DNA of 64,000 nucleotides, taken from Stomoxys calcitrans (Eukaryota; Arthropoda; Insecta; Diptera; Muscidae). Position numbers and translations under genes: made by a program. A model generated the notes under the pieces. That model had not been told where the DNA came from and ran no database searches. It saw nothing but the letters and a program-made list of their open reading frames with translations. The stretch is from the NCBI RefSeq assembly GCF_963082655.1, contig NC_081555.1, positions 91,675,272 to 91,739,271 of the forward strand. The letters run 5' to 3'. Within the stretch, counting starts at the first letter, position 1. Each line of letters starts with the position of its first letter. This document shows, piece after piece, positions 32,645 through 45,100 of the stretch.

Positions 32645-33889
32645 AGGTTAGGTTAAGTAAGGTTGAAAAGAGGGCGCGGATATCAATTCGCCCCATGGAC
32701 ATACACCTCAGCCAATAATCGGCTTGTTGTGCGTTCTAAATATTTAAAAGTAACCTCGAGAAATAGAAAATCTATGTTAGGAATTCCGTGCTACTCACAA
32801 AATCATTAATTGTTTTCCATGCTACGCCCTTAAATTGGTTCATGTATCTGTTAGAAGCGTAAGCCGGGCAATGACAAAAGGAAAAGCATCAACATCTCAT
32901 CATCTTCCGCGCATGCCGCACCGATTTAACATAAGTGAGCTCGTAGTCATGTGAGTACTGTAGTGATTCCGAAAGCTATACTGACCTTCCTATGGTAATA
33001 GCTACAAGAACTTCCTTTTAGTAATAGTCTCGCCTTCTCAGGATTCAAATCTCCTCATAGAATTTTCGCCGTCCTACCGACCGTTTCGCTTTTCCACAGC
33101 GACCACTATCTTAACTCGGACTGCGTCACCCCGAAAGTCTTTATTGTTAACCAATTTTATTGACGGTAATCCTCTGGTCTTTACTGCCAAATCGTCTGCT
33201 CTTTAATTCCCCCTCACTCCACTATGGCCCGGCACCCAAACGATGCGGATTATGCCATCCACAGGCAAGGCGTTAATCTCCTTCATACAATCCAAGACTG
33301 TTCGTTACCTTACCGTCTTGGTTGTTATTGCCCCGACGACCAGTTTACTGACCGTAAAGAGATTCACATTAGATGTCCTCGCGTTAACACCACACCACCG
33401 TGACCTCCCGCATCTCCGCCTGCAGGACCGTATTATGGTCATACAGCCGAAAACAGATCTCAGTGTCTGGGTTCTCAAAATAGATCCCCACTCTGACCTC
33501 GAGCTTTGATCCATCTGAGTATCATGATCTCCCATATAACAATACCAGAGTTCCGCCAATCTAAGACTGTGCCTTTGGTAGCAGTGTCTCGCACTTGATC
33601 TCAAGTATCATTTCAGGTATCCGTTCAGAAGCCTCTTCTATTCCTTCCAGGTTTCCTATCGTCACCACGATTCTAACTCGATCCATGATCTGCTCCTGTC
33701 CTCTACCCATTCTCCCATCGCCTTAAGTCGCATTTGGCATAGCTGCAGTGGCTGCCTCACACTTATGTATGTATGTCTATGGATCGGAAATCGAGAATAG
33801 TCTTCAGTGCCATAGTGGGCGTGGTCCTCATCGCTCTGCCCATGCCAAGACAACATGTTCTCTGAACCTGTTGTATTATCTTTTTGTTG
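32645..33889 (-). pseudogene. LOA-type retrotransposon 3' half, inverted, broken
   Basis: Minus-strand copy of the same element as 22.2-24.9 kb: RT end (LCQMRLKAMGEWVEDRS), RNase H (NPDTEICFRLYDHNTVLQAE after shifts, VNLFTVSKLVVGAITTKTVR), then 3' sequence ending in AACCTTACTTAACCTAACC at 32645. The RNase H motif DS(K) is changed to VS(K). Multiple stops. A mariner MITE sits at its truncated 5' side. Confidence 0.7.
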
Positions 33890-33891
33890 TA

Positions 33892-34070
33892 TTGGGTTGC
33901 CCAAAAAGTAATTGCGGATTTTTCATATAGTCGGCGTTGACAAATTTATTTTTAGCTTGCTTTAGAAAAAAGTGTAAAAAAGTATATTTGATAAAAGTTT
34001 ATTCTAAGTTTTATTAAAAATGCATTTACTTTCTTTTAAAAAATCCGCAATTACTTTTTTAGCAACCCAA
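33892..34070. mobile_element. Mariner-type MITE, 179 bp
   Basis: Terminal inverted repeats TTGGGTTGCCCAAAAAGTAA and their complement (one mismatch, AGCAACCCAA), flanked by TA at 33890-33891 and 34071-34072. The interior matches the copy at 48988-49218 but lacks about 50 bp of it. Confidence 0.93.
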
Positions 34071-34254
34071 TACTTTCATTAGAGTCCCACTTGGTCTCGA
34101 TCGGTCCACTTTTGATTTTGAGGCGCTTTTGAGGTCGGGACGGCCCCCTAATACTTGGAATCAGTTTTTAATATTAAATTCGTATTCTTCTCCCGAATAC
34201 CTTTCATGTGAATGCCATATTGAACCGACCGGTCTAATTTTTTTCAATGGTACT

Positions 34255-36072
34255 TTTGGGGTAAAGAAATCAAAAAATTATATACTTCAGGAAGCTCTAC
34301 GTGCAACAGCAAAATGGGCTACCGAAAGTGGTCTGGGTATAAATCTGTGCAAGATAGAAGTAGTTCATTTCAACAGGAGATACAAGTTGCCTACAGTGGT
34401 ACCTGTCCCCTTGGGTGGAGAGAATGTTCTATTTAACAAAAGTGCAAAAAACCTGGGTGTTTTGCTGGACAGAAAACTGAAATTCAAATCCAACATTTTG
34501 GAAAGGGCAAGAAAGGCTACTCTTGCCCTACACACCTGCAAGAGAGCCATTGGCAAAAGTTGGGGATTTAGACCGCGTGTCATGCATTGGATATATACTC
34601 CAGTTGTCAGACTTATTATGCTATATGGTGTTGTAGTCTGGTGGACGGCGCTTCAAAAATCCACCTACTGCTCAATACTTAACCGTATCCAAAGGTTGGC
34701 TTGTTTGTGCATCACGGACGACACCATCTGATGCCTCTGACATTGTGGCTACCCAAATTGCAGCGACCACCGCCGTGAAGTTAAGGGAGCTTTCTCATAG
34801 GTCATGTGGCGGCCACGGACACTGTGTTATACTTGATACAACATCCGATGTGCCAGGCAGTGTGGTTTACACTCCATCTGAGCCGCTTTTTGATAAAAAT
34901 TACTGTACCACTATTCCTGATAGAACCTATTGGAACTACGATATCCCTGGTAACACAAGTTAATTAGACTTCTATACGGATGGTGCCAAGCTAAACGACC
35001 AGGTCGGCTTTGGGGTGTACTCTAAATATCCAGAAATGGTCATATCGAAGAGGTTACTCGACCACTGCAGAGTGTATCAAGCAGAGATCCTTGCAATTAG
35101 GGAGGTGTTGGAATGGCTAAGATATAATGTCATTACGACGATTGGCATAAATATCTTCTCAGACAGCCAGGCAGCCATTAAATCCCTGGAGAACGTATTT
35201 CTGAACACAAAAATCGCACTCGACTGTCGCAGATCTCTCAACGAGATGGATGAACAGTTCAAAATTCATCTGTTGTGGGTGCCAGGCCACAGAGATATCC
35301 CAGGGAATTGTAAAGCAGTCGAGCTTGCGAGACTAGGAACTACCTTACACACTCCAGGGACACTGGAATCTGTGGGTATGCCTCTAGCGACATGTAAGCT
35401 AAGTTTTCAGGACCAGGCCCGAAGGGCAACTAATGATAGAAGGTCACAAAGAGGGGACTGTGAGAATTCCAAAACTATGTGGCCTCATCTAAAATTGAAG
35501 AGGTCTACTGCTTTGCTGTCATTGGCTTGAACAGACGTTTCAGTGATTGTGTCTGTCATGGCAGGTCACTGTTTAATCGGAAAACATGCTGACGGACTGA
35601 AGGCTGCCAGCAACGACTTTTGCAGAAGCTGTAGGGACATCGAGGAAGAAGAGACTATAGAACACCTTCTGTGTGTGTGTCCCGCACTAGCAGTTAGGAG
35701 TTCCGTCTCAATCATTTTGTCCGTCATGACAGGTCATTGTCTAATCGGAAAACATGCGGACAGTCTGAAGGTTGCCTGCAACGACTTTTGCAGAAGCTGG
35801 AAGGACATCGAGGAGGAAGAGACTATAGAACATCTTATGTGTGTGTGTTCCGTACTAGCAGTTAGAAGGAGTTCCACTTAAGGTTCTCATTTCTCTGAGA
35901 ACCTGTCTGATTGAGCGGATGTAAACATACGCAAGTTATTGGGCTTTTTAAAGCGATCTGCATGGTTCAACGATAGGAACTGGAAGGCATCTTCCTTCTT
36001 CTGTTCCTGTGGTATCACAATGGACGAAAACGTCTAAGTGAGTCTGATGGCAGATTGCCACTTAAACCTAAC
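34255..36072 (+). pseudogene. LOA-type retrotransposon (second subfamily), RT end to C terminus
   Basis: The best-preserved retroelement stretch here. Seen: ATESGLGINLCKIEVVHFNR and NKSAKNLGVLLDRKLKFKSN (RT thumb region), a stop, then RNase H with VYQAEILAIREVLEWLR, NIFSDSQAAIKSLENV (catalytic Asp) and IHLLWVPGHRDIPGNCKAVE. Then FQDQARRATNDRRSQRGDCE and a CCHC-like FCRSCRDIEEEETIEHLLC. It ends near CACTTAAACCTAAC. Frame breaks near 34731, 34963 and 35530 disable it. A 168-bp in-frame tandem duplication lies at the Cys/His region. The 5' half (endonuclease, RT catalytic core) is missing. Confidence 0.8.
35536..35871 (+). repeat. 168-bp tandem duplication of the Cys/His region
   Basis: Copy 1 at 35536-35703 and copy 2 at 35704-35871. 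Each encodes GHCLIGKHAD ... FCRSC/W ... EEEETIEHL ... CVC. The length is 56 codons, so the frame is kept. Copy 2 has lost the second Cys (FCRSW). Confidence 0.85.
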
Positions 36073-36143
36073 GAAAGGTGGTTAAGATACATACCCGAAG
36101 TTGTAGGCCCATTCGAACTCAATTCCATTTAACTGGTTTTTTT

Positions 36144-38325
36144 TTATACCCACCACCGAAGGATGGGGGTATATTCATTTTGTCATTCCGTTTGCAACAC
36201 ATCGAAATATCCATTTCCGACCCTATAAAGTATATATATTCTTGATCAGCGTAAAAATTTAAGACGATCTAGACATGTCCGTCCGTCTGTCGGTCTGTCT
36301 GTTGAAATCACGCTACAGTATTCAAAAACAGAGATATTGAGCTGAAATTTTGCACAGAGTCCTTTTTTGTCCATAAGCAGGTTAAGTTCAAAGATGGACT
36401 ATATCGGACTATATCTTGATATAGCCCCCATATAGACCGATCCTTAGATTTAGGGTCTTAGGCCCACAAAAGCCACATTTATTATCCGATTTTACTGAAA
36501 TTCGAGACAGTGAGTTGTTTTGGGTCCTTCGGCATTCTTTGTCAATTTGGTCCAGATCGATTCAGATTTGTATATAGCTGCCATATAGACTGATCCTCAG
36601 ATTTAGGGTCTTAGGCCCATAAAAGCCACATTTATTACCCGATTTTGCTGAAATTTGGAACAGCGAGTTGTGTTAGGCCCTTCGACATATTTTGTCAATT
36701 TGGCCCAGTTCGGTTTAGATTTGGATATAGCTGCCATATAGGCAGATCCTCAGATATAGGGTCTTAGGCCCATAAAAGGCTTATTTGTTATTCGATGTCG
36801 CCGAAATTTGGGACAGTGAGTAATGTTAGGCCCTTCGACATCCTCCTTCAATTTGGTATAGATTGGTCCAGATTTGGATATAGCTGCCATATAGACTGAT
36901 CCTCCGGTTTAGGGTCTTAGGCCCATAAAAGCCATACTTATTACCCGATTTTGCTGAAATTTGGAACAGCGAGTTGTGTTAGGCCCTTCGACATATTTTG
37001 TCAATTTGGCCCAGGTCGGTTTAGATTTGGATATAGCTGCCATATAGACTGATCCTTCGATTTAGGGTTTTGGGCCCATAAAAGCCACATTTATTATCAG
37101 ATTTTACTGAAATTTGAGACAGTGAATTGTGTCTGCCCCTTCGACATCCTTCGTTAGTTTGGCCCGGATCGGTCCAGATTTGGATATAGCTGCCATATAG
37201 ACCGATACTCCGATTTAGGGTCTAACGCCCATAAAAGTCACATTTATTATCCGATTTTACTGAAATTTGAGACAGTGAGTTGTGTCAGCCCCTTCGACAT
37301 CCTTCGTTAGTTTGGCCCGGATCGGTCCAGATTTGGATATAGCTGCCATATAGACAGATCCTCAGATTTGGGGTCTTAGGCCCATAAAAGCCACATTTAT
37401 TATCCGATTTTGCTGAAATTTGGAACAGTGAATTATGTTAGGCTCCTCAATATCATTCGTCAATTTGGCCCAAATCGATCCAGATTTGGATATAGCTGCA
37501 ATATAGACCGATCTCTCGATTTAAGGTTTTTAGCCCATAAAAGGCGCATTTATTACCCGATGTCGCCGAAATTTGGGACAGCGAGTTATGTTTGGCCCTT
37601 CAACATCCTTCGTCAATTTGGCTCAGATCCGTCCAGATTTGGATATAGCTGCTATATAGACCGATCTCTCGATTTAGGGTTTTGGGCCCATAAAAGACGC
37701 ATTTATTGTCCGATGTCGCCGAAATTTAGGACATTGAGTAAGGTTAAACCCCTTGACATAGTTCTGCATTATGGCACAGATCGGTCAAGATTTGTATATA
37801 GCTGCTATATAGACCGATCTCTCGGTTTTAGGTTTTGGGCCAGTAAAAGGCCATTTATTGTCCAATGTCGCCGCAATTTGGGACCGTGATTTGTGTTGGG
37901 CCCTTCGACATCCTTCTTCAATTTCACTCAGATCGATCAAGATTTGGATATAGCTGCCATATAGACTGATATTTCGATTTAAAGTCTTTGGCCCCCCAAA
38001 AAAGAAAAAACGCATTTATAATCCGATTTAACTAAAATTTGACCCATTGACTTATGTTAGGCTTTTCGACATCCAGGTTGTATATGGTTCAGATCGGTTT
38101 ATTTTTAGATACAGCTACTAAAAAGACCAATATTTTGTTATAATTCAACAATGACTAGTAATTATTAGTATTTGGTCCAAATCGGATCATATTTCGTTAT
38201 AACTGCTATGGGACATAAGGTATGTAATTTTCACTGGATTTTGATGAAAGGTGGTTAACATATATACCCGAGGTGGTGGGTATCCAAAGTTCGGCCCTGC
38301 AGAACTTAACGCCTTTTTACTTGTT
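36144..38325 (+). repeat. Long tandem-monomer element, 152-bp units
   Basis: Starts TTTTTATACCCACCACCGAA and ends GAACTTAACGCCTTTTTACT. The interior has about ten units of about 152 bp, each with GGATATAGCTGCCATATAGA, GATTTAGGGTCTTAGGCCCA, CCGATTTTGCTGAAATTTGG and GTTAGGCCCTTCGACAT. Unit starts fall near 36569, 36722, 36874, 37028, 37186, 37337, 37488, 37641, 37795 and 37947. Non-coding. Confidence 0.85.
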
Positions 38326-39858
38326 CTTGAATATTTTCTCCAAACTTATTATGATTTGCATGGAAAATTTCTTGCAAATATTAATCGGCAATAGTTTTTT
38401 AATTTTTTTTTTCGTATGGTTTAAATATGATGGTCATGTAACATTCATGCTAACCACACTTAAAGCCGCCTGAACTTGGTCACATAATAATTTTAATTAT
38501 TTATGATTTCAGGGCTTTAAACTTTACGAACCATCATTAAATAAATAATAGAGATTTTCTATCTTTGAAATTTTCTTGCTTATTAAAATCATTCCTTTTT
38601 GTCTAAATTAAATAATTGCTACCAGATTTCTCCATTGTGTTTGTTTTCGCTCACTCCATCAGTTTTGGCTAGCCTCCCACATAATGTAGACGCAAAAAAA
38701 AAACATCTAAGGTCTTGGCAAGGGTCAATGTTGAATCATCATTGGCTCAAATGGGTTGGCTTTGCAATTATTTTGATAACTCTTTTTATTGAAAGCTCCA
38801 GCGTTTTCGGTTGTTCTACCCACCGCTTAGATAATAATTCAAAAATTATGCAAAACCATTTAAATCTTGTTAGTGGCAATTAATTTTGATCATTGCCATA
38901 AAAAACCGGCAACAATTCTAAAAAGAATAAAATGCATTGTGATTCTTTCTTGAGTTCTTAATAAATTTTTATTCATGAAGCAACTAAGGTGGTAGTAGTA
39001 GCCTAGACAGACATTCTCGACATTGGCCATCAAATAAATTAAATTGATACATGCTATGATACGGTGAAGTGGGGTGGGGTGGGGTGGAGTGGTTGAAGCG
39101 AATCTCTATGGCTTGGTGAACTAAAGTAGAGTTCAGTTGGGTTGGATTGTGCGGTTTTTGGTCGTTTTCACTATTTATGGTAATTATGGCATTTATTGTG
39201 TGAAAGATCTGTCTGTCCGTCCGTCCGTCTGTTCGTTCATTGGTCTGCCACTGGTTAGTTCTTGTCCATCTCACGACGGATGTTTTTAATGGATGGACAT
39301 CACTTCTATGCTTTACGCTAGTGAGAAGCTTAAAATTATGAGCAAATTCTTTGGCAGCAACTTGGCTCATATTTTTGTTCGCTTTTTCACTAGCTGCAAC
39401 TATGGAAATTTTTATACTCGTGGGTTGCACTGGCGGCAATGGCGCCGTTCTTGCCTCTGGCTTTTGTGGAATTTCAGAAATGTGGTTTTATTGTTAAATC
39501 GTGTTCGAAATACCACAGGCCAGAGCATTGGTCAACGCGGTAATCTACATTCTTGGGATCAATGGGGAATAAGAGAGGCCAAAGGCCTTGTGATGAAGGT
39601 TGAAATTGCAAATCGTTTAAAAATTGATCAATGATATCATTTTGATATTTAGAACAAAATATAGTTATTTCATAACTAACGATTTATGGACCATGTTTTG
39701 AAATGTTTGATCCACATTTGAAATGTTTGAACTTTGTTCAGAGAAGGTCCAGGAAATGCTATGGCAGGTAACTAGAGAACTGACAGTTCCGCCTTGCCTA
39801 GAATTGCGTTGGATTGAAAAAGGAGTCACTAAATTCTGCATAGTATTATAGATGTCCT
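38326..39858. other. No recognised gene; simple repeats
   Basis: AT-rich unique-looking DNA. Simple repeats: a GGGGT run near 39070-39095 and a CCGT run near 39210-39240. Short open frames on both strands show no domain. Confidence 0.5.
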
Positions 39859-39932
39859 GGAGGCCACCGTAGCGTAGAGGTTAGCATATCCGCCTATGAC
39901 GGTGAACGCCTGGGTTCGAATGCAGGCGAGAA
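39859..39932 (+). mobile_element. SINE head, truncated
   Basis: GGAGGCCACCGTAGCGTAGA followed by CCTGGGTTCGAATGCAGGCG: A and B boxes of the tRNA-derived SINE. The body is absent. Confidence 0.8.
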
Positions 39933-39984
39933 TTTAAATTTGGATGTAAGGTGTACTCCATTCTTAAAATACTTTATTTCAGCA

Positions 39985-41007
39985 CGATATTATCATGATA
40001 TCTGATTTAGGGGTGTTTTCGGGGGTGAGGTGGTCTAATTTCAAATACCCTTCATTTGAGCCACATATTGCCATGGTCGAAAAATTTGCACACTTTGGGG
40101 TTGTTTTGGGGAAGGGCTGCTGCCCTAAGTACAGTAAGTTGGCCTTGAAAATATATATCGGATTCGTGTTCCACTATAAAAACCCTCTTATTTGAGCCTG
40201 ATATGGCAATAGTCAGCAAATACTTCCTATTTGGGTGGTGTTGTGGGGGTGGGGTGGCCCTATAGACACTTTTTCCAAATATTGATATCAGATTCATGCT
40301 TTACTCCCAAATACCATTCATTTGAGCCCCATATTGCTATGGTCGTCAATTTGTCCCCTTTGGGGGATGTTTTTGGGGAGAGGCGGCCCCCAAGCACTTT
40401 GGTTACCAGATTCGAATTCTACACTCAAAAAGCTTTTATTTAAGCCCCATATTCCCATGGTCAGTAAATAAGTCCCGTTTGGAGGGTGTTTTGGGGAAGG
40501 GGTGGACCCCCAAAAACGTGGTCCCACATTTGGATATTAGATTCGTATTCTACCTTTAATTTGAGTCCCATATTGCCATGGTTGGTAAATATGTCCGACA
40601 TTTGGATATCAGATACGTTTTCTTATCCTAAATACCTTTCATTTGAGTCCCATATCGTCGTGATTGGTCTAAATATATGTTTGGTAGGTTTTGGGGTGGG
40701 GCGGCCCCCCTAGGTACCCCATCCGAAATTTGGATACCAAATTTTTATTTTTAGGGTACTTTATGAGAGTATCCAAAATTTCGCTTAAATCGCACCACCC
40801 ATCTCAGAGATCCGGCGTTTCTGAAAATAAGGGTAAGGGGGAGGGTCCGCCTCCCTTCAGATATCAAAAAATGTAGTACCCTATTTTCACCACGGGATCA
40901 ACATTTGTGCCATCAATTTCAAGAAAATCGGTTCAGCTGGTTATAAGTCTATAAGGAATACACAAACAAACAAACAAACGAATACAAATTGATTTTTATG
41001 TATAAGA
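39985..41007 (-). mobile_element. Helitron-like element, minus orientation, 3' end missing
   Basis: On the minus strand it begins TCTTATACATAAAAATCAAT at 41007, then ACCGATTTTCTTGAAAT and AGGGTACTACATTTTTTGAT, followed by six or more of the about 130-bp modules. The CTAG end is not present at the left border. Confidence 0.55.
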
Positions 41008-42169
41008 AGATGTTCTAACACAAGGCACAAATTAGGCAGAAGATTCGGATAAGTCAAGGACTAAGATTTAGTCCGTTGGAAGGTAGATTAGACAAAATTT
41101 CCATGAAGGCCATAGACTGATGTAAAAGTCTCATAAGTGTCCATAACCCGAAAAAGGAATACTGCAAACAGACTAAATATTCATTCTACTGGTTCTAGTT
41201 AAGTCGGGAGCTTCGGCTATTAAAGCCTATGTCAAGAAGGCCCTGTTAATAGAATTTTTTATATCCCATGCCTACAATGCGTTCTTATCCATCTATGCAG
41301 GTATGTGCGTGTAAGGATGCTTCATTCTTTGGTCTCGTACATTTTCAACATTTGTGCCATCAATTTAGTTAAATACGAGGATGTGCACGTAGCATGCGTA
41401 TATGCATGTGTGTGAGATGTGTGTAAGGACCGATTTGTCGGTGTGTGCTGTTAGTCTGAATACATGTGGTTTGAAGGTTTTTACACAGCTGATAACCTCA
41501 CGCGGGTTAAAGTCAATGCGATCCGATTAAATGGCAAAAGGATAAACATAACTCATTGAGGCAAGAATTCCCCATAGATGATTCCATTTGAATGAGTTTT
41601 TAATAATTAATAGCACATAATGTCTGTGATTTTTTTATAGACGAAGTTGTTGTTGGAATTTACGTTTTTTCGATTAATGCATTTAAGAAAATTATTGGAA
41701 ATTGAGTTATGGTGAATTACAATTTAAAAATGATATGAGTAAACGAAAGGCTTGAAAATGGTAGCTTGACAATCTTATTTGTTTGGAACCCTTTTTCCTG
41801 GTACCACTTTTCTTGAGAAATTTTAGTTTTATTAACTTTTTTGTGGAAATCAGTGGGTTTAAACCGGGTTTCTCGTAAAAAAAAATAAAGTTCGTGTTAG
41901 CTAACCGGAACTTATCATGGGGATAAACCTCCTGTTAGCAAATTTGGGATTCTCGTACACTTTTAAGTTAATTTAAAAGATATCACCATAACGCAGTAAT
42001 CAGCAATAACTTGCTCACATTTATATTGAAAGTCATTCGTTTGCCAGTAAAAGAGCATGAGACCGAAAAACACTTGGAAAGTTTAGTAAATGAGATGTTA
42101 CTAATATCTGCTGAAAGTTTTTTCTGAAGCTTAAATTTTTAATATTTTTAGTGCTTGGGGGGTTTGTTT
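41008..42169. other. No recognised gene
   Basis: A mixed AT-rich stretch before the satellite. No coding potential or named repeat was seen. Confidence 0.45.
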
Positions 42170-45100
42170 TAAATATCCATTTCCCGGGAAAGAGTAGTTT
42201 TAGTGCACCTTTCCTTGTGAGGGGTAGTTCAAATACCCCCTTAGTTTGACTTTATTACCAATTTTTTGGGTTTTCCTACTATCCTTTTTCTAGGGAAGGT
42301 AACTTTAAATACTCTATACCTTGAGAAAGGTTCTTTTTGGTTGCCTTTGCCTTGGAAAGGTTAGTATTATTACCCTTTTACTTGGGAAAGGTTAGTTTAA
42401 GTACACTTTTCGATGGGAAAGAGAAGTTTAAGTATCCTTTTTCTTGGGAGAGGGTAGTTTTGGGACCATTTTCCATGAGTAAGGGTAGTTTTAGTACCCT
42501 TTTCCTTAGGAAAGGGTAGTTTTAATACCGTTTTTCTTGAGAAAGGGTAGTTTTAGTACTCTTTTTCTTTGAAAAGGGTGTTTTTAGTACTATTTTTCTT
42601 TGGAAAGGGTAACTTTAGTATCCTTTTTCTTTGGAAAGGATGGTGTTAGTACCTTTTTCCTTGGTGATGAGAGTACCAGTAACCTTTTCTTTGAGAAATT
42701 TTAGTTTTAGTAACCTTTTTCTTGGAAAAGGATAATTTTCCAAGGAAAATGGTATTAGAACCACCCTTTTCCTTGGAAAAGGGTAGTTTTGGTACCATTT
42801 TTCTAGCAAAGTGTAGATTTATTACCTTTTTTCTTGGATAAGGGTAGTTCTCGTACCATTTTCTTTTGGAAAGGGTAGTTTTAGTACCACTTTCCTTGGG
42901 ATAGGGAAGTTTTAGTATCCTTTTTCTTTGGAAAGGGAAGTTTTAGTAGTTTTAGTACCCCTTTCCTTGGGATAGGGAAGTTTTAGTATCCTTTTTCTTG
43001 GGAAAGGATAGTTTTATTACCCCTTTCCTTGAGAAAAGGTAGTTTTAGTAACCTTTTCCTTGGAAAAGGGTAGTTTTAATACCCTTTTTCTTGGTAAAGG
43101 GTGTTTTAATACCCTTTTTCTTGGTAAAGGGTAGTTTAAGTACGCCTTTTCTTGGGAAAGGGTAGTTTAAGTACGCCTTTTCTTGGGAAAGGGTAGTTTA
43201 AGTACGCCTTTTCTTGGGAAAGGGTAGTTTAAGTACGCCTTTTCTTGGGAAAGGGTAGTTTTAGTACTCTTTACCCTGCGAAAGAATAATTTTGTACCCC
43301 TTTTTGGAAAATGGTTGCTTTAGTACCTCTTTTTAGGGAAAGGGTAGTTTCAGTACTTCTTGATTAAGGACATAATGGGTTAATTATCTCTTTATTTAGC
43401 AAAGGGTAGCTTTAGCACCTCTTTATTGAAAATGAAAATTTCTCCCATGAAAATTCCACTAAGAAAAAGTGGCAAACTTCTCACATATCATTGAGTGCAG
43501 TCCGATTCAAGTTTAAGCTCAATGATAAGGGGCCTCCTTTATATAGCCGACTCCGAACGGTGTGCCGCAGGCGACACCTCTTTGGAGAGAAGTTTTATAT
43601 GACATAGTACCTCACAAATGTTGCCAGCATTAGGAGGGGAAAACCACCGCTGAAATTTTTTTTGATGGTCTCGCTAGGATTCGAACCCAGGCGTTCAGCG
43701 TCATAGGCGTACATGCTAACCTCTGCGCTACGGTGGCCTCTTTATTAGATACAGGATAGTTTGAGTATCCCTTTCCTAGGGAAAGGCTAAGGCTAGATTT
43801 AATGTACCTTTGTTTGGTAAGAGTAACTTTAATACCGTCTTCCTTGAGAAATGTAGATTAGTATCTCTTTTCTTGGAGAAGGGTAGTATTAGTACCCCTT
43901 TCCGGGGGAAAGGATAGTTTAAGTACCCCTTTCCTGGGGAAAGGGTAGCATCAGTACCCATATCTTAGGGAAAGGGTAGTTTCTGCACCCATTTCCGGGG
44001 GAAAGGATAGTTTAAGTACCCCTTTCCTGGGGAAAGGGTAGTATCAGTAACCATATCCTAGGGAAAGGGTAGTTTCTGCACCCCTTTCCTGGGAAAAGGA
44101 TAGGTTCGGTACCCCTTTCCTAGGGAAAGTGTAGTACCAGTACTCCTATCCTGTGTAAAGGGTAGTTTTTGTACCACATTCCTGGGGAAAGGGTTGTTTC
44201 TGTTCCCCTTTCTTGGGGAAAGGGAAGTTTCTGTAACCTTTCCTGAGCAAAGTGGAGTTTTAATACTACTTTCCTGAGGAAAGTGTAGTCAGTTCCTCTT
44301 TCCTGGGGAGAGGGTAGTTTTATTAGCCTTTTCTAAGGAAAGGGTAATTTTATCACCCTCTTCTTAGAAAAGGGTAGTTTTATTAACCTTTTCTTAGGAA
44401 AAAGTAGTTTTATCACCGTTTTTAGGAAAGTGTAGTTTTACCACCCTTTTCTTAAGAAAGGGAAATTTTATCGCAATTTTTTTATGAAAGGGTAGTTTTA
44501 TCACCCTTTTCTTAGGAAACGGTAGTTTTATCACTCTTTCCTTAGGAAAGGGTAGTTTTTGTACCTCATTCCTTGGGAAGGGGTAGTTTTTGCACCTCAT
44601 TCCTTGGGTAAGGGTAGTTTTAGCACCTCATTCCTGGGGAAAGGGTAGTGTTAGCACCCCTTCCATTAGGAAAGCGTAGTTTTAGCGCTCTTTCCTGAGG
44701 AAGTGGAAGTTTTAGCAACCTCCTCTGAGAAAGGGTAGTTTTGGCACTCTTTCCTGGGGAAATGGTAGTTTTAACATCCTTTGCTGGGAAAATGGTAGTA
44801 CCCATTTGTTAGGAATGGGTGACATTAATACCCCTTTTCTTAGCAAAGGGTACAATTGATACCTTTTTTCTTAGGAAACGATACCATTAGGACACGTTTT
44901 CTTAGGAAAGGGTTCTATAGGTACCCATTTTCTTTGGAAATGGAACGAGTAGTACCCGATTTCTTAGGAGAGAGAGCCATTAGGTCCCGTTTCCTAAGTA
45001 AAGGGTACCACTTGAACCCCTTCTCTTACGAAAGGGTACTATTTGTACACCTTCTCTTAGGAAAGGGTACCTTTAATACCACTTCTTTTAACAAACGGTA

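Noticed and set aside
38599..38883. Plus-strand frame of 94 codons with a hydrophobic segment
   Set aside because: No homology wording, no splice context, and common by chance in AT-rich DNA.
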